From Desmodus rotundus (taxonomy: Eukaryota > Chordata > Mammalia > Chiroptera > Phyllostomidae), in contig NC_071394.1 in the NCBI RefSeq assembly GCF_022682495.2, positions 25,516,470 to 25,580,469 of the forward strand: 64,000 nucleotides of DNA, read 5' to 3'. Position 1 is the first letter of the stretch. Each line of letters begins with the position of its first letter. A model generated the notes under the pieces. It was given only the letters and a program-made list of their open reading frames with translations, did not search any database and had not been told where the DNA came from. This document shows, in pieces, positions 45,891 through 56,720 of the stretch. Made by a program: the position numbers and the translations under genes.

Positions 45891-46314
45891 ACTGAGAAGA
45901 ACAACAAACAGAATTTTGGCCTCCTCTTGCTGTAGCAGTAATGTTTTAGGATCGGTGAACGTGTGCGGCTTTGAACCTGATCAAGTAAAAGTTCGAGTGA
46001 AGGATGGAAAGGTGTGTGTGTCGGCCGAGCGGGAGAATAGGTATGACTGCCTTGGGTCGAAAAAGTACAGCTACATGAACATCTGCAAAGAGTTCAGCCT
46101 GCCCCCGTGTGTGGACGAGAAGGACGTGACCTACTCCTACGGGCTCGGCAGCTGCGTCAAGATCGAGTCTCCATGCTACCCCTGCACTTCCCCCTGCAAC
46201 CCCTGCAGCCCCTGCAGCCCCTGCAGCCCCTGCAGCCCCTGCAACCCGTGTGACCCTTGCAACCCATGCTACCCGTGTGGGAGCCGATTCTCCTGTAGGA
46301 AGATGATTCTGTAA
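45891..46314 (+). CDS. ODF1: ODF1 coding exon 2 (HSP20-like domain and Cys-X-Pro repeat)
   Basis: This exon completes codon 107 and encodes residues 108-247, ending in TAA at 46312. Residues of about 125-200 form the HSP20/alpha-crystallin-like part ([20 protein letters not shown]), the reason ODF1 is also named HSPB10. Residues 202-236 are the Cys-X-Pro array: [11 protein letters not shown], four consecutive CSP triplets (46204-46239), then CNP, CDP, CNP and CYP. The C-terminus is [11 protein letters not shown]. The array is expected to be cross-linked by disulphides or zinc in the sperm tail. The protein is 247 residues; the human form is about 250, the difference being consistent with repeat-copy change. 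The splice from GCC AA to A CTG AGA restores [10 protein letters not shown], as in the family. No disabling change is seen. The antisense frame of 128 codons over this exon (45946-46332) is a shadow of the repeat. Confidence 0.97.
46204..46239 (+). repeat. ODF1: Four 9-bp tandem units encoding Cys-Ser-Pro in ODF1
   Basis: TGCAGCCCC is repeated four times without a mismatch, followed by diverged units (TGCAACCCG, TGTGACCCT). Perfect identity at the nucleotide level suggests recent unit gain or homogenisation. Confidence 0.95.
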
Positions 46315-46421
46315 CGTGTAGGAAGCCATCACTTAGTAGTAGTAGTTACTCCAGCCAGGCAGCTCTTCCAGTGTTTCTCTTCCCCCTCCAGGCCCCTGTT
46401 ATTCCAGGACATAGGAAGCTG

Positions 46422-46427
46422 AATACA
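46422..46427 (+). promoter_or_regulatory. ODF1: Candidate ODF1 polyadenylation signal (AATACA variant)
   Basis: AATACA lies 108 bp after the stop and is followed by a GT-rich stretch (GGCGTTGTGTGGACATCTTT, from 46443). I see no AATAAA between the stop and 46500. Testis transcripts often use variant signals. The 3' UTR would be about 130 nt. Confidence 0.45.
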
Positions 46428-46469
46428 TAACTGCAACCACTGGCGTTGTGTGGACATCTTTTGATTCGA

Positions 46470-47213
46470 CCCACTACAGGAGCCCTGCCCAGGGAGAGGG
46501 CATCGGAGGAATTAATGGGTGGGACTGGAAGATAGTAAGGTCTGCCCCCCTCTGTCCAACTTTACACCCGACTGCTGCCAAATGCCAGGGAAAGGTACAC
46601 TTTGGGTGGGCACCTCCAGACACTGTCTTTCCAAATGGTTTCATGAAGTGACCCGGCCCAGAAAACAAACCATCAAAGCAGTAACAGACCAGGGCTAAAG
46701 GCAAGTGGTTTTTCAAAGCTGCTACAGTAGGAAGAGAATGTGACCCCCCGAGCAAACTGTTTTTACTGGCAACAGTCAGTACTAAAGTATGGGGGAGCAT
46801 GTTCCCTGACAAGCTGGCCCTACAGCTTGTCGTTTCCCGGCTTTCCTATGATCTGGGGGAATGGCCGACTTGGGGTCAGGGTGGTGTGCAACCTCCTCAG
46901 GATTTACTTCAACTAGCTGCTTTTCTCAGTTCCCAGAACTCCTTTGTAAGCACGGAAGTTCAGTTCGGGAAGTTCATGCGTGGGAAGCACGCCTTTCACA
47001 AAATGATAGTGTCACTCACCTGAGCTCAGATCCTCATGGCCATGGCCCATGAGCCCTTCTTGACCGCCAAGGCAGAAGTAAGTGCAGAGGAAGAGGTGAC
47101 AAGGGCAGGCTTCAGAATGAGGACACAGGCTGGCTTCAGACCTGACTCTTACGGGGCACATAACACCCCCTCACGCCTGCTCAGTGAATCTTCATTGGTC
47201 TCAGCTGCCTGTG
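46470..47213. other. Intergenic stretch downstream of ODF1
   Basis: No gene or repeat recognised. Confidence 0.4.
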
Positions 47214-47460
47214 GGTTAGAGCAGCGGGTCTGCCTTGGCTGTACGTGAGAGTCACTTGGGGAGCTTTAAAAGTATGGATGCCAAACCATAAAAGAAAAAA
47301 GAAAACACTTAAAAAGAAAAAAAAAAACCATGTTTTAAAAAAGAAAAAGGAAAAAAAATACCGATGCCTGGGTCCTATCTCCAGAGACGCTAATGTAATA
47401 AATTTGAAGTGCGCCCTGGGCATCGAGACTTTGAAAAGCCTCCCCCGGTAATCCAAACGC
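47214..47460. repeat. MER5A-like element interrupted by an A-rich tract
   Basis: The left half 'GAGAGTCACTTGGGGAGCTT' and right half 'GAAGTGCGCCCTGGGCATCG' belong to one element. Between them (47289-47360) lies an A-rich purine run (AAAAGAAAAAAGAAAAC-type). Confidence 0.65.
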
Positions 47461-47880
47461 AGCTGAAGTAGAGACTCTGCATGGGATCTTAAAGCTCTCC
47501 CGGCCTTTTTCCTTTAAAAGCTTCCCTCAAGTTCAAGGTTAAAGAATATTGATGGTGATGGCAGAAATATTTTGCGTTCACTCAAAGGAAGTAATGGACC
47601 TCCAATATAGGTGGTGAATAAAAACATTGAACATTGCAAAAAATTTATTACTAAGCAACTAGGTATAAATGAATACGTTTGAACATATCATATTCTAGAG
47701 TTACCCTTATAAATGTCTTGCCACATTTTGATTACATATTCATAAATACTCTAGTTCCTAAGTTACAGATTTTTGAAAACATTTCACCCTCTCGAGGCAA
47801 TGGAATCCCACGGGGTCTCGAACAAGAAATCTCTGGGGGGTGCCATGTGGCATTCAAGGGCATACTTGGTTCATTCTTTT
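47461..47880. other. Intergenic stretch, nothing recognised
   Basis: No supported feature. Confidence 0.4.
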
Positions 47881-47882
47881 TA

Positions 47883-48073
47883 AATTGTTTTATTATTGAT
47901 TGATTTTAGAGAGAGAACAAAGGAGAGAGACAGACAGAGAGAAACATTGATTGTTGTTCCACTTAGTTATGCATTCATTTGTTGATTCTTTATGTGCCCT
48001 GATGGGAGATCGAACCCACAACCCTGGCGTATCAGGCTGATGCTCAAACTGACTGAGGTACCTGGCCAGGACC
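47883..48073 (-). repeat. Divergent Ves-like tRNA SINE with target-site duplication
   Basis: The reverse complement opens 'GTCCTGGCCAGGTACCTCAG' and contains 'GGGTTCGATCTCCCATCAGG', but the middle ('CATTTGTTGATTCTTTATGT' on the + strand) and the tail differ from the other copies. Flanked by TGGTTCATTCTT (47867-47878) and TGGCTCATTCTT (48076-48087). Probably an older or different bat subfamily. Confidence 0.85.
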
Positions 48074-48089
48074 CCTGGCTCATTCTTCT

Positions 48090-49675
48090 AATCTCTAATC
48101 ACCCACTGACCTACTCACTCTCCTATCTCTAGTCCACCAATTCATTCATCCAACCTGCCATTTTCAATACCAGACAGTGGTGGAGAGAAAAGATACCCTT
48201 TTCAAGAATGCCTCAAATTAAATTCAAGGAGGGGTACTGTGGAGGGACTGGAGGAGGAGGGTTTTCCCAAAGAAACCGAATGCACAAGGGCTAGGAGAGG
48301 CCAGAGGGGCCTTCCAGACGGGCCTTGGGTGTTTCTATGGGATGCAATGTTGCCATCACTGCCTTGCAGTGCACCTCTGGGAAGCCAGAGGCCGAGCCTC
48401 AGCTCCGAGCTTGGCCTGCCTGGGGCTGGCTGAGTCTGCTCACCACCATCACAGGGAAAGACGTGATGTAAAGGCAAGTGTTTATCTACTGAGCGCCTGC
48501 TGTGAGAGAAGCACAGTGCCAGGAGCTGTTGTCAATGAGAAGGACCTTTTCAGGAGCTTCAACATCAGAGACTACCTGTGGGAGGTGAAGCAAGCCAGAG
48601 GAGGCAGAGCCTGGGTGTGGCCTTTCTGAGCCCTCGAGGAAAGGCACAGAAGAGGGCTTATGCCAAGAGATGACTGGGTTCCTGCGAAGGTGGAGGGGGT
48701 GGGTACAGGGAGGAGGAAGAAGAAACATTTGCTATCTCCAAAATTGTCCTCCACTGGTCGGATGGAGCCCTGGGCTTGGACAGGTCTGCTGTGGCCTTTA
48801 ATGCACTTGTAGAGCTGAGTCCAGTTGAGTCCCAATGTCCTCCTCCATCTCCCAGGGTGGGAGAAGGAATGGGAAAACTGAGGCATGGTGACCCTGGAGT
48901 CGGCAGAGGCAAGAAATTGGAATACGGGGAACTGAGGGATGAGGCTGGCTCCGAGCGGCTTTACTGTCCAGCATGTTATAAAGCCTGAACATTTAAATGA
49001 AGTAAATACACCGCCTTCTAATAAACATGCTCACTCAGTACTGTAGAATTAAGTTTGGAGAAGCAGATAATTATACTTCCTAGTGAACACGGAACACACT
49101 CTAGCACCGAAAGCTGTTGAATATCTTAAGTAAAAGTGTCCCAGGTGCAGGGCTGAGGGGAAGCTGTGCCTGTGGCTATCAGGGATTGTTTGATTTCTTT
49201 CAAAACTCACGCAGCAAATGACTTTATAAAAGGACACTGAAGATCCTCAGTCGACTGTCCTTCAGTCATTGTAAAATCATTGCTTTTAGTGAACTGTTCA
49301 TGGCTCCAGAACTACTAGAATAAGTAGTTTTAAATGATCTCAACTTTTCCCTGCACAGAAATTCCTTCTCTCTCCTCTCTCTCCCGCCCCCTCACTACCC
49401 CCCCCCCCCCGGCCCTCGCTTTCTCTCCCATACAAGCCTTAAGAGTGCGACAGACTAGAAAAGCTTTGGACACTCTGATTTAGATTTTTGGCTGAAAACA
49501 CACTGAAAGTTGAGGTAAAATGGATACTGAAACCAGAAGACCATGGGTTTATAACACAAGTAAGGGGGAGGGGGTTTCTGGGTGACCCAGATAGATTCAA
49601 GCAAAATTTGTAGGGTCGGGGGTGTTTATCAGAGCAGAGTTCTCAACACACACCTGGATGAATCACATGATTTGG
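48090..49675. other. Intergenic stretch with a 13-C run
   Basis: No gene supported. A pyrimidine-rich tract with 13 consecutive C lies at about 49398-49410. ORFs of 60-104 codons overlap on both strands. Confidence 0.4.
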
Positions 49676-49735
49676 GATCGTGGGTGGGAGATCATGTGTG
49701 GGAGATCATGGGTGGAAGATCATGGGTGGGAGGTC
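49676..49735 (+). repeat. 16-bp minisatellite, about four units
   Basis: The unit GATCATGGGTGGGAGA is repeated with single-base changes (GATCATGTGTGGGAGA, GATCATGGGTGGAAGA). Confidence 0.9.
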
Positions 49736-49884
49736 AACCCTCAGGGAGCAACTGCTTTTGATGCTGACGCAGAAGCACATCTTTCCTGCCTGGAGACGTG
49801 CTCTAAGTTTTGATCGCTATCTCTAAAGTTACGAAACAAAAACAAAATACATCCACAAAATACCTTCTATACATCCAAAAGACT
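49736..49884. other. Short intergenic stretch
   Basis: Nothing recognised. Confidence 0.4.
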
Positions 49885-50010
49885 TACCATATTTTGCCAT
49901 GGATAATACACTTTTTTTGCCCAAATTTTTGAGGGAAAAATAAAGAAGCACATTATACATGGGCATGGTGATTACGTACCATGGGTATAGTAACGGCTGT
50001 GATAATCCTA
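49885..50010. mobile_element. Possible DNA-transposon fragment, unclassified
   Basis: 'CATATTTTGCCATGGATAAT' with 'CCAAATTTTTGAGGGAAAAA' resembles a repeat I associate with bat DNA transposons ('taccgtattttgccatgtataatgcgcac'). Ends and family are unresolved, and it occurs once here. Confidence 0.3.
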
Positions 50011-51066
50011 TGCATAATGCACACAGAAACGTGGGTCCGCCTCGTACATGGCAAAGTGCGGTAAGCACTCCTCTCCCCAACCAGTCTCAAGCCCTGGTGC
50101 CTGTAGTCGTCACACAAGCTCAGCAAACCTGGAGGATGTGGCACCACGCCTAGACAGCTCATAAACCTGGCCTTTGGCAGATGACGAAGCCGTGATTCCA
50201 GGGCCTGACGGTGCTTCAGGGAATGTGTCCGTCACAGGACGAGTCCTGGAGCCGGGAGGCCGGGAAGGGTGGTTGAAATCCGGCATTCACTCCTCCTGCC
50301 ACCACTCGTGCTCTGCTGAGGATCTCTTCCAGTCGGTCACCTTTCTCTCTGCACCAGGAGGGCCATGACCCCGCGTGGTTGAAATAACTCTGCTCTTAGC
50401 GGGAGGGGGCCCTCCAAGCACTAGAATATCTGGAATTTTTAGTCCTGGAAAGTCTGGAGGGAGAAAATCCTTTTCTTCAACTAAACCTTCAGGGGTAACT
50501 ATTTTCACACACTAAACTAAGGAAAATGGTCTGAGGAGAGTTGTACTCTGGTTACTCTGGTGAGTTGGTTTTTTGTTTTGTTTTGCTGTGGTTTGGTTTG
50601 GGGGGATTTTTTGGGTGTAAAACAACCCTTTTTTTTTACATTCATGAATTTATAGATTAGAAATTCAGATACCGTGTCTCAGGGGTGCTTTCTGTTTGCT
50701 CCATTCGGGAAGATCCGGGTGGCTGGAATCTTCGGGAGGCCTCTCCACTCACTCTCTAGCATCTGGGCTGGGACGACGTCAGGGCTGGGCTTGCTCACAT
50801 TGTCATCTGGTCTATAATTTTAGATGAAAATCTCCAGTGGTGTAGAAACCATCACACTTTGTTATTTACCCAAAGAACTACTTTTATGGAAAACAATATG
50901 ACAACATAAAAAGAATCATAATATTCAGCATTAAAAATGTTTCCTCTAATGGAACATTTGAAATTAACACTCACTGCATCAGGAAATTATAGAAATCTGG
51001 TCACCATGCCTGTAAAAACTACTACTGTCAGACACACTTCAACCGACTTTGTTTACTGGGTGTTTC
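50011..51066. other. Intergenic stretch, nothing firm
   Basis: CpG dinucleotides are moderately frequent at about 50030-50400. No gene, RNA or named repeat is supported. Confidence 0.35.
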
Positions 51067-51106
51067 TTCCCATATGTTTGTGGTTATTTCCATATGTTTG
51101 TGGTAA
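51067..51106. repeat. 20-bp direct duplication
   Basis: TTCCATATGTTTGTGGTTA is followed directly by TTCCATATGTTTGTGGTAA. Confidence 0.95.
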
Positions 51107-51619
51107 CTGTTTAAACTGAAAACGGATCAAGGTTTAGTGCTGGTCCTGCAATAATGAGTACATATCCCAGATTTTCTGGGACAGCCCAGATTTCAAATGA
51201 CTGTACCCTGGTTTGGGGATGGGAGCCTGGGATCCATGGATGGGGCCTGTGTGTGTAGTCAGGGTCTCCCCGTCGAGGTATTGAGGGGCTGCTGCAGCTC
51301 AGATCACTCGGGTAACACCTGAGACAGCAGCAAAACAAAAGCATACAAAAACAAAAAAAAGGTGTTTGAGCCAAACTCACAGTCCTTGAAGAAGCATGCA
51401 AAGGGGTCGGGAATGTGGGAGGCCAGGGTTTATCTGGGCACAACAACTTGATAATGGATTAGGCAATGATCTGGGAAGAGGGAGTTGATTTTCTTGAGTC
51501 AGTAGGTTAGTCACCTTCTAGTATCATCAATGTCAAATATTTTCAGCCTTCAGAGCCTGGCCAGGGGCTTCTGAGTTGGTTCCAGCTTCTGGGAAGGGGT
51601 GGATTCTAGAAACACGACC
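51107..51619. other. Intergenic stretch, possibly LTR-like
   Basis: Tone of sequence (51350-51600) suggests an old LTR, but no family can be assigned. Confidence 0.25.
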
Positions 51620-51673
51620 TTACAGGACTCCTCCGTGGGCGGAGCCTTACAGGACTCCTCCGTGGGCGGAGCC
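51620..51673. repeat. Perfect 27-bp GC-rich tandem duplication
   Basis: Two identical 27-bp units (51620-51646, 51647-51673), each containing CTCCGTGGGCGGAG, which carries a GC-box-like GGGCGG within a short palindrome (CTCCG...CGGAG). Confidence 0.95.
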
Positions 51674-52500
51674 TTCCGGCCTCTCCACGTGAGTCCAGGT
51701 GCTTGTAGGCAGCTCCGTGCCCCGGGGCCTGAGAGAAGTGGGGCAGGATGCAGAAGTGGCTACGACCAAATCTCTGCCTTTGAGGAGTCTTCAGTCCAGT
51801 GTAGGGGACGGACATATGAACGGATAAGTTACAATTCCACTTTATCAAGGATTCCTATCCAGACAGAGCCAATCACTGAGGGGCTTACAGAGGGCAGAGC
51901 CACAAAATAGCTAGGGGTGACTCAAGCTGTCCTCTGTCCCCTTGTGGATGAAGGAAATAACAGAAATTGCTCCTTCTGGGCTTATATTAGCTCTTCTGAG
52001 AAGCCCCCTTTTGCTTCTTTCCCCATTTTCTCCCCTTTAACGACCTCTCAGAGTCTAGGCAAAACAGCACACACTCAGCTGTGGTTTTTGAAGTTACTAT
52101 TTACAGAGGTGTGGGTGGCTTCCTGTAAGTAATAAGGGAGGTTGATGCCCACGGTAACTTCCAACAGAAGGAAGCTGCCCTCACACTTGACCTGCAGAGG
52201 CAGGGGAGGAAATGGGGTTATTGGTGCCCCAGTGAAAGCTGACGCCCTGAACAAAGGGGCTGCTGGACAGGAAAGGCGGATGTGGCTGCGGCCAGGACAA
52301 CCCAGCAGGTGGAGAGCAAGAGGAATAATCAATACACCCCCCTCTCTTTCCTCCCAATCTCCAGTCTTCTGACAGTGTACATAATTGGCCAACCCCAGTG
52401 GAAGACCAGAAAGCAAGGGAGCACTGGTGTTGGGGTTCAACAAGGTCAGCTACCCAGGGCCTGCGGCACTGAACACGGAACTTGAGAGTTAATGGAAAAC
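51674..52500. other. Intergenic stretch, nothing recognised
   Basis: No supported feature. Confidence 0.4.
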
Positions 52501-52504
52501 AGTC

Positions 52505-52615
52505 AACACCCCTCCCTCCCTCCCTTCTTCCCTTTCTTCCTTCCTCCCTCCCTCCCCTCCTTCCTTCCTTCTGCCCTCCCTTTCTTCCTTCCTCTCTTCT
52601 TACCTGCTTTCTTGC
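52505..52615 (+). repeat. (CCCT/TTCC)n pyrimidine tract
   Basis: C/T-only sequence of about 110 bp built from CCCT and TTCC units, interrupted by a few G and A. Confidence 0.9.
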
Positions 52616-53189
52616 TTGCCCACAGGGCCTCGGTGCCAGGAGGGGGATAAATGTGGAGCATACAAATAAAGGGATACAGGACTGGGACAGATGAGCTCCC
52701 GAAACAACCCCAGGGGCTGGCTTTTCTTCTCCAAAGTCATGCCACCTAGTTCCTTGCTCTTAGAAGTGCAGTGTCTGAAGAGACCCCAGGAAAATCCTTC
52801 CTCACGGCTGATTCTAGAAAGCCCAAGTGCCAGACCACTCAAAATTCAGAGGCAAAAATGCTTCTCAGCCCCAAGTCAGTATCCCCCATGTCCTCTGTCA
52901 TTGTTCAGCATTTTTATTCCTTTTTTCTTAAACCCAGGCACTCTTGCTTAACATGGAAGAGAAATTCAAAAGAATATCTTTTAATCTTGGGATGGAGAAA
53001 ACCAATCTGAGCGAGTCAGGGTACCCAGAAACTGTAACAGAAAATACGGATATATTTTATTACATTTTGAAATATTGCAAGGCAAAAATCATGAAGTCAT
53101 TGAAGAAATACTAGATGATGAAAAATAGTTGAAACTTGACATTTATAGCCTTAATAGACTATTTGAAAAGCCAAGGACAGTTTTAAAAT
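52616..53189. other. Intergenic stretch, nothing recognised
   Basis: No supported feature. Confidence 0.4.
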
Positions 53190-53740
53190 GGGCAAGAAGA
53201 ATGCTTATAGCAGCTTTATTTATAATCTCCCAGAACTGGAAGCAGCCAAGATGTCCCTTCAATAGAACCTTGAACGAATAAACAACTGTGGTCCGTTCTC
53301 ACAATGGGCATTATTCCATACTTTTAAAACACAATAGGCTATTGAGTCACTAAAAGACATGGGTGAACCTTAAATGAATATTACTAAATGAAAGCAGCCA
53401 ATCTGAAAAGGCCACATAATATACGATTCCAATGACATGAGGTTCTGGAAAAGTCGAAACTATGGAGACAGTAAAAAGATCAGTGACTGGCAGGGGTTTG
53501 GTCGAGGGGGTTGGAGGGTTAAGCAGATGAAGCATGAGTTTGTTTGTTTGTTTCTGAGGTGGTGAAGGTCTTACAGGTACAAGGCACTGTGCATTTGTCA
53601 AAACCCTAGAAATTTACAGCACAAAGAGTGAATCAAAGTATACATAGTTTAAAAATCCCTTAGAAGGCCGAGGGATGCCAGGGCAGAATGCAGACTGTGA
53701 TAAATAATCTGTGTTACAAGGGAAAATGTGCTAACCTAAG
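53190..53740 (+). repeat. L1 LINE 3' relic
   Basis: 'GATGTCCCTTCAATAGAACC', 'CACATAATATACGATTCCAA' and 'CTGTGCATTTGTCAAAACCC' are sense-strand L1 end of ORF2 and 3' UTR. No open frame. Confidence 0.78.
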
Positions 53741-53805
53741 TAACTTTGGAAATGAGTGGAGTGCATAGAAATGAGTGAGACTCAAGGCCAAAAGCACTGC
53801 TCATA

Positions 53806-53980
53806 GTCCTGGCTGGGTGGCTCATTTAGTTGGAGCATCATCCCATATACCAGAAAGTTTTGGGTTCGATCCCCGGTCAGGTCCCATACCTGGGTTACAC
53901 ATTTGAACTCCAGCTGAGGTACGTGAGGGAGGCAAGTGATCAATGTTTCTCTTTCCCTCTAAAAATTAATAATCAAAAGA
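53806..53980 (+). repeat. Ves-type bat SINE, diverged
   Basis: 'GTCCTGGCTGGGTGGCTCAT' head, 'GGGTTCGATCCCCGGTCAGG' box B, 'GATCAATGTTTCTCTTTCCC'. Shorter 3' part than the other copies. Confidence 0.88.
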
Positions 53981-54019
53981 AATATTCCTGGGTGAAGTTC
54001 TTTTTTGAAAATTTTTTTC

Positions 54020-54180
54020 TTGCTCCTTGGGCAAGTACCTAGCTTCTCTGAGGCTTCCTTTTCTTACTGTAGCAGGGATACAGCCTTGCTGGGTTTTGAG
54101 GGCACTAAGTGCAATAACCCTGCCAAGTACCAAAGACACGAAGCACGTCCACAGTAAATGTCGGTTCTGACTGAAGATAA
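54020..54180 (-). repeat. MIR SINE fragment
   Basis: 'TTGGGCAAGTACCTAGCTTC' and 'CTCTGAGGCTTCCTTTTCTT' are complement-strand MIR. Confidence 0.7.
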
Positions 54181-54654
54181 GAGACCCCTGAGCTTCCAGG
54201 TACAGCAGGGCTGACATTGGCTTGGATGTGCCCAGGCAAGACCTGGCAAGTCCCTGGATGTCCTTCTCCTCCCTCCCTGCCCCACCTGGTCCCATCACCT
54301 CATATCCTTCACTCTCTCTGTAGCCTGGACTGGAGGTGAGAATTACAAAATAAAATCTGCAATGTAAAGGGCAATAATGAGAGGCCAGCCAACCATGCAT
54401 TCTACCCACCAGCCCCTGGTGCACTCACGAAAACACAATCTTTCCCTCAGGTCCCCGGGGAAAATGTCTCGATCTCTCTCCCGTAGTCCACGTTGGCCAC
54501 ACCCTCTTTTTACTCCATGTGTTCTGAGGGCCTGTGTCGTGCCAGCTACAGAGCCAGGGGCCCTGGGGTTTCAGAGAGTTCCTATCCTTCATCAGGAGTT
54601 CATCAGCGAGAAGGGTGAAGCAATCAGGTTTCATCTGGACTTCACAGAGGAATA

Positions 54655-54790
54655 GCGATGTGGCCTTGGCCAGGACACTTCCAGGGCACCCATTTCTTCA
54701 TCTACAAAATAGGGAGAGTAATAAGTACCTTGCAGGGCTGTTTTGAAAATTACATGGCACAATCAGCTCTTAGAATTTACACAATAATGT
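54655..54790 (-). repeat. MIR SINE fragment
   Basis: 'TTCTTCATCTACAAAATAGG' and 'AGTACCTTGCAGGGCTGTTT' are complement-strand MIR. Confidence 0.82.
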
Positions 54791-56640
54791 TTTGTTTGTT
54801 TTGCCTGTTGAGAAAAAATGGACGTCTTATAAGGAATGGAACTTAACTTCTTTTTAAAGATATGCAAACACGTTAGAGATTAAAAATAATACACAAGAAT
54901 ACATCACATAAACCGAAAGGCAGATGATGAATCAGTTTGGGGACTTTTTCAGTTCTAGGGATAAATAAACCCAACTTTCCCCGGGGAAAGGTGCAAGGTT
55001 ATGACAACGTCCAGGTTTTGGTGCCGCCACTAGGGGGCACCTGTTGGTAGAACCTAAACCCGCAGGACTGCAAAGTGACTGCTTTCCCGGCAAAGGTAGT
55101 CAGAACAGCGGTAACTGTCAAGAAGTAAGCTGAGGCAGGTATTGAATTTTCATCTCACTTCTAAATTCAGTTCTCAAAACATGTGGCAAATACAATAAAA
55201 GAGACCTGCCGAATGCCAAGGGAGTGAGTGAAATCTGCATGTTGGTCTTCCCCTTGTAAACTACCTCCTCGAGAGCAAATCTAATAACATTGAGATGCTG
55301 TTAGATTGCCAGAGCTTTAGAGAACACATTATTAGAGGAATTTATTAATTTAGATTACACAGTAATAAGTGGACACAGAACATCTTGCTTTGGGAGGTTT
55401 CTTATTTGATTTCCCAAACGATTTCTATTGATTCACATCTACGTGGAAATTCATGTAAAACATGAAACTATGGTTTGCATTAATTTCTCTCGTGAATGTT
55501 TTCTGTTTTATTTTCGCTTCTGCGGGGCCGGGAAGCGAAGCAATGAGCACCCTGGGAGCTGTCCTCACTCATCTGGTTTAGAATTTAAAAAGAGGGTTTC
55601 ACTACCCTCTAGTGGCTGCCTGGTCTCCTTGCCGATCGAAGCTGCGCTGAGAAGCTGGGCCAACAAGGCGCAGAGCAGGCGTCCACCGGGAGGTTAACGG
55701 GAGAAGGTCCCCAGGCTGGGCAGGGCACGGACAAGAGGAAAATTACTCCCGCAGGGATGCCAGATCCTTCTGCCCCTCCCACCCCAAACCCACTCCAGGC
55801 AGGGCATCACGCGCGCTTATGGGCATCTGCAGCAGCTCCCCCTGACTTCAGGCCGCGCCAGTAGGCCGGTGAGGGCCGGAGGGCTGGCATAGGCGAGGGA
55901 GCCTGTGCGGGAGCCACTCCTGCCTCGTGGTTCTGCACTGTGAGTGGAAGGAAGGGGGCGCTGTGGCCTCAGGGAACCCCTCACCCCAGTGCACGCCCCT
56001 GAGCCTGCCGCAGTTGAAAGGCCTTTGTGGTCCAATGTCCCAAATTCGCTGTGTCACCCAGCTGGGTTGCTGCCAAGCCCTCCATGGATGTGCCTGTATC
56101 TGCGGCCTGTTGTGGTCGGAGTAAGAAGGGTTAGAAGGACTATTAGCTGAGGGGACCTTTTCCTGTTGTGTGAGCTTCCCCTGGAGGAATCCTGACACAA
56201 GCCACCCGCCCTGTCCCCTTCTCAGGGAAATGGCCACAGGTACCTGTGCCTGTGTAGCGTGTTGGAAGGCAGAAAAGGGCCATGTTGCCTCCTAACTTCC
56301 ACACTTTCCCAACTCTTGCAGGTTGTAAATAGCCACGTGTGGCTTCAGTATTGGACAATGGAGTTCTAGAAAGATGACGTGAGAGGGAGAACTTTGTAAC
56401 CCCAGGGCTGTACATGGCAAGGGCCATCTCCGAATTGGAATCCCAGTGAACTGTGCAGGTTTTGAAGTGAAGGTCGGCATCAGGCGGGCGCAGTCAGATG
56501 CACCCTCCATTCATTCATCCATTCATCCAGCAAGCTTCTCCCACCTCACCTCCCAACAAGGTTCCAATGTGGTTTACAGGGTCACACAGCTGGCTCCCCT
56601 ACTAGACAGACAGCTGGAGGACTGACACTCTGCCTTATTC
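54791..56640. other. Intergenic stretch, mostly single-copy
   Basis: No gene supported. A CpG-richer patch at about 55520-55920 ('ATCACGCGCGCTTATGGGCA') is not accompanied by a recognisable exon. Confidence 0.35.
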
Positions 56641-56720
56641 CTCTTGGTAGCTCCAGCACCAAGCACAGTACCTGACACGCAGTAGAACCTCAAAAGTTGT
56701 TTGCGTTGAAGGGGTGGAGC
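56641..56720 (+). repeat. L2 LINE 3' end fragment
   Basis: 'GCACCAAGCACAGTACCTGA' and 'CGCAGTAGAACCTCAAAAGT' are L2 3'-end text. Confidence 0.7.

Noticed and set aside
45946..46332. 128-codon minus-strand frame rich in Gly-Ala-Ala over ODF1 exon 2
   Set aside because: It is the antisense shadow of the Cys-X-Pro repeat.
49676..49735. Possible CRISPR-like repeat array
   Set aside because: Units are contiguous 16-mers without spacers, in a mammalian genome.
55520..55920. CpG-richer patch as a possible promoter of an unannotated gene
   Set aside because: CpG density looks modest, with no exon, TATA box or conserved frame beside it.
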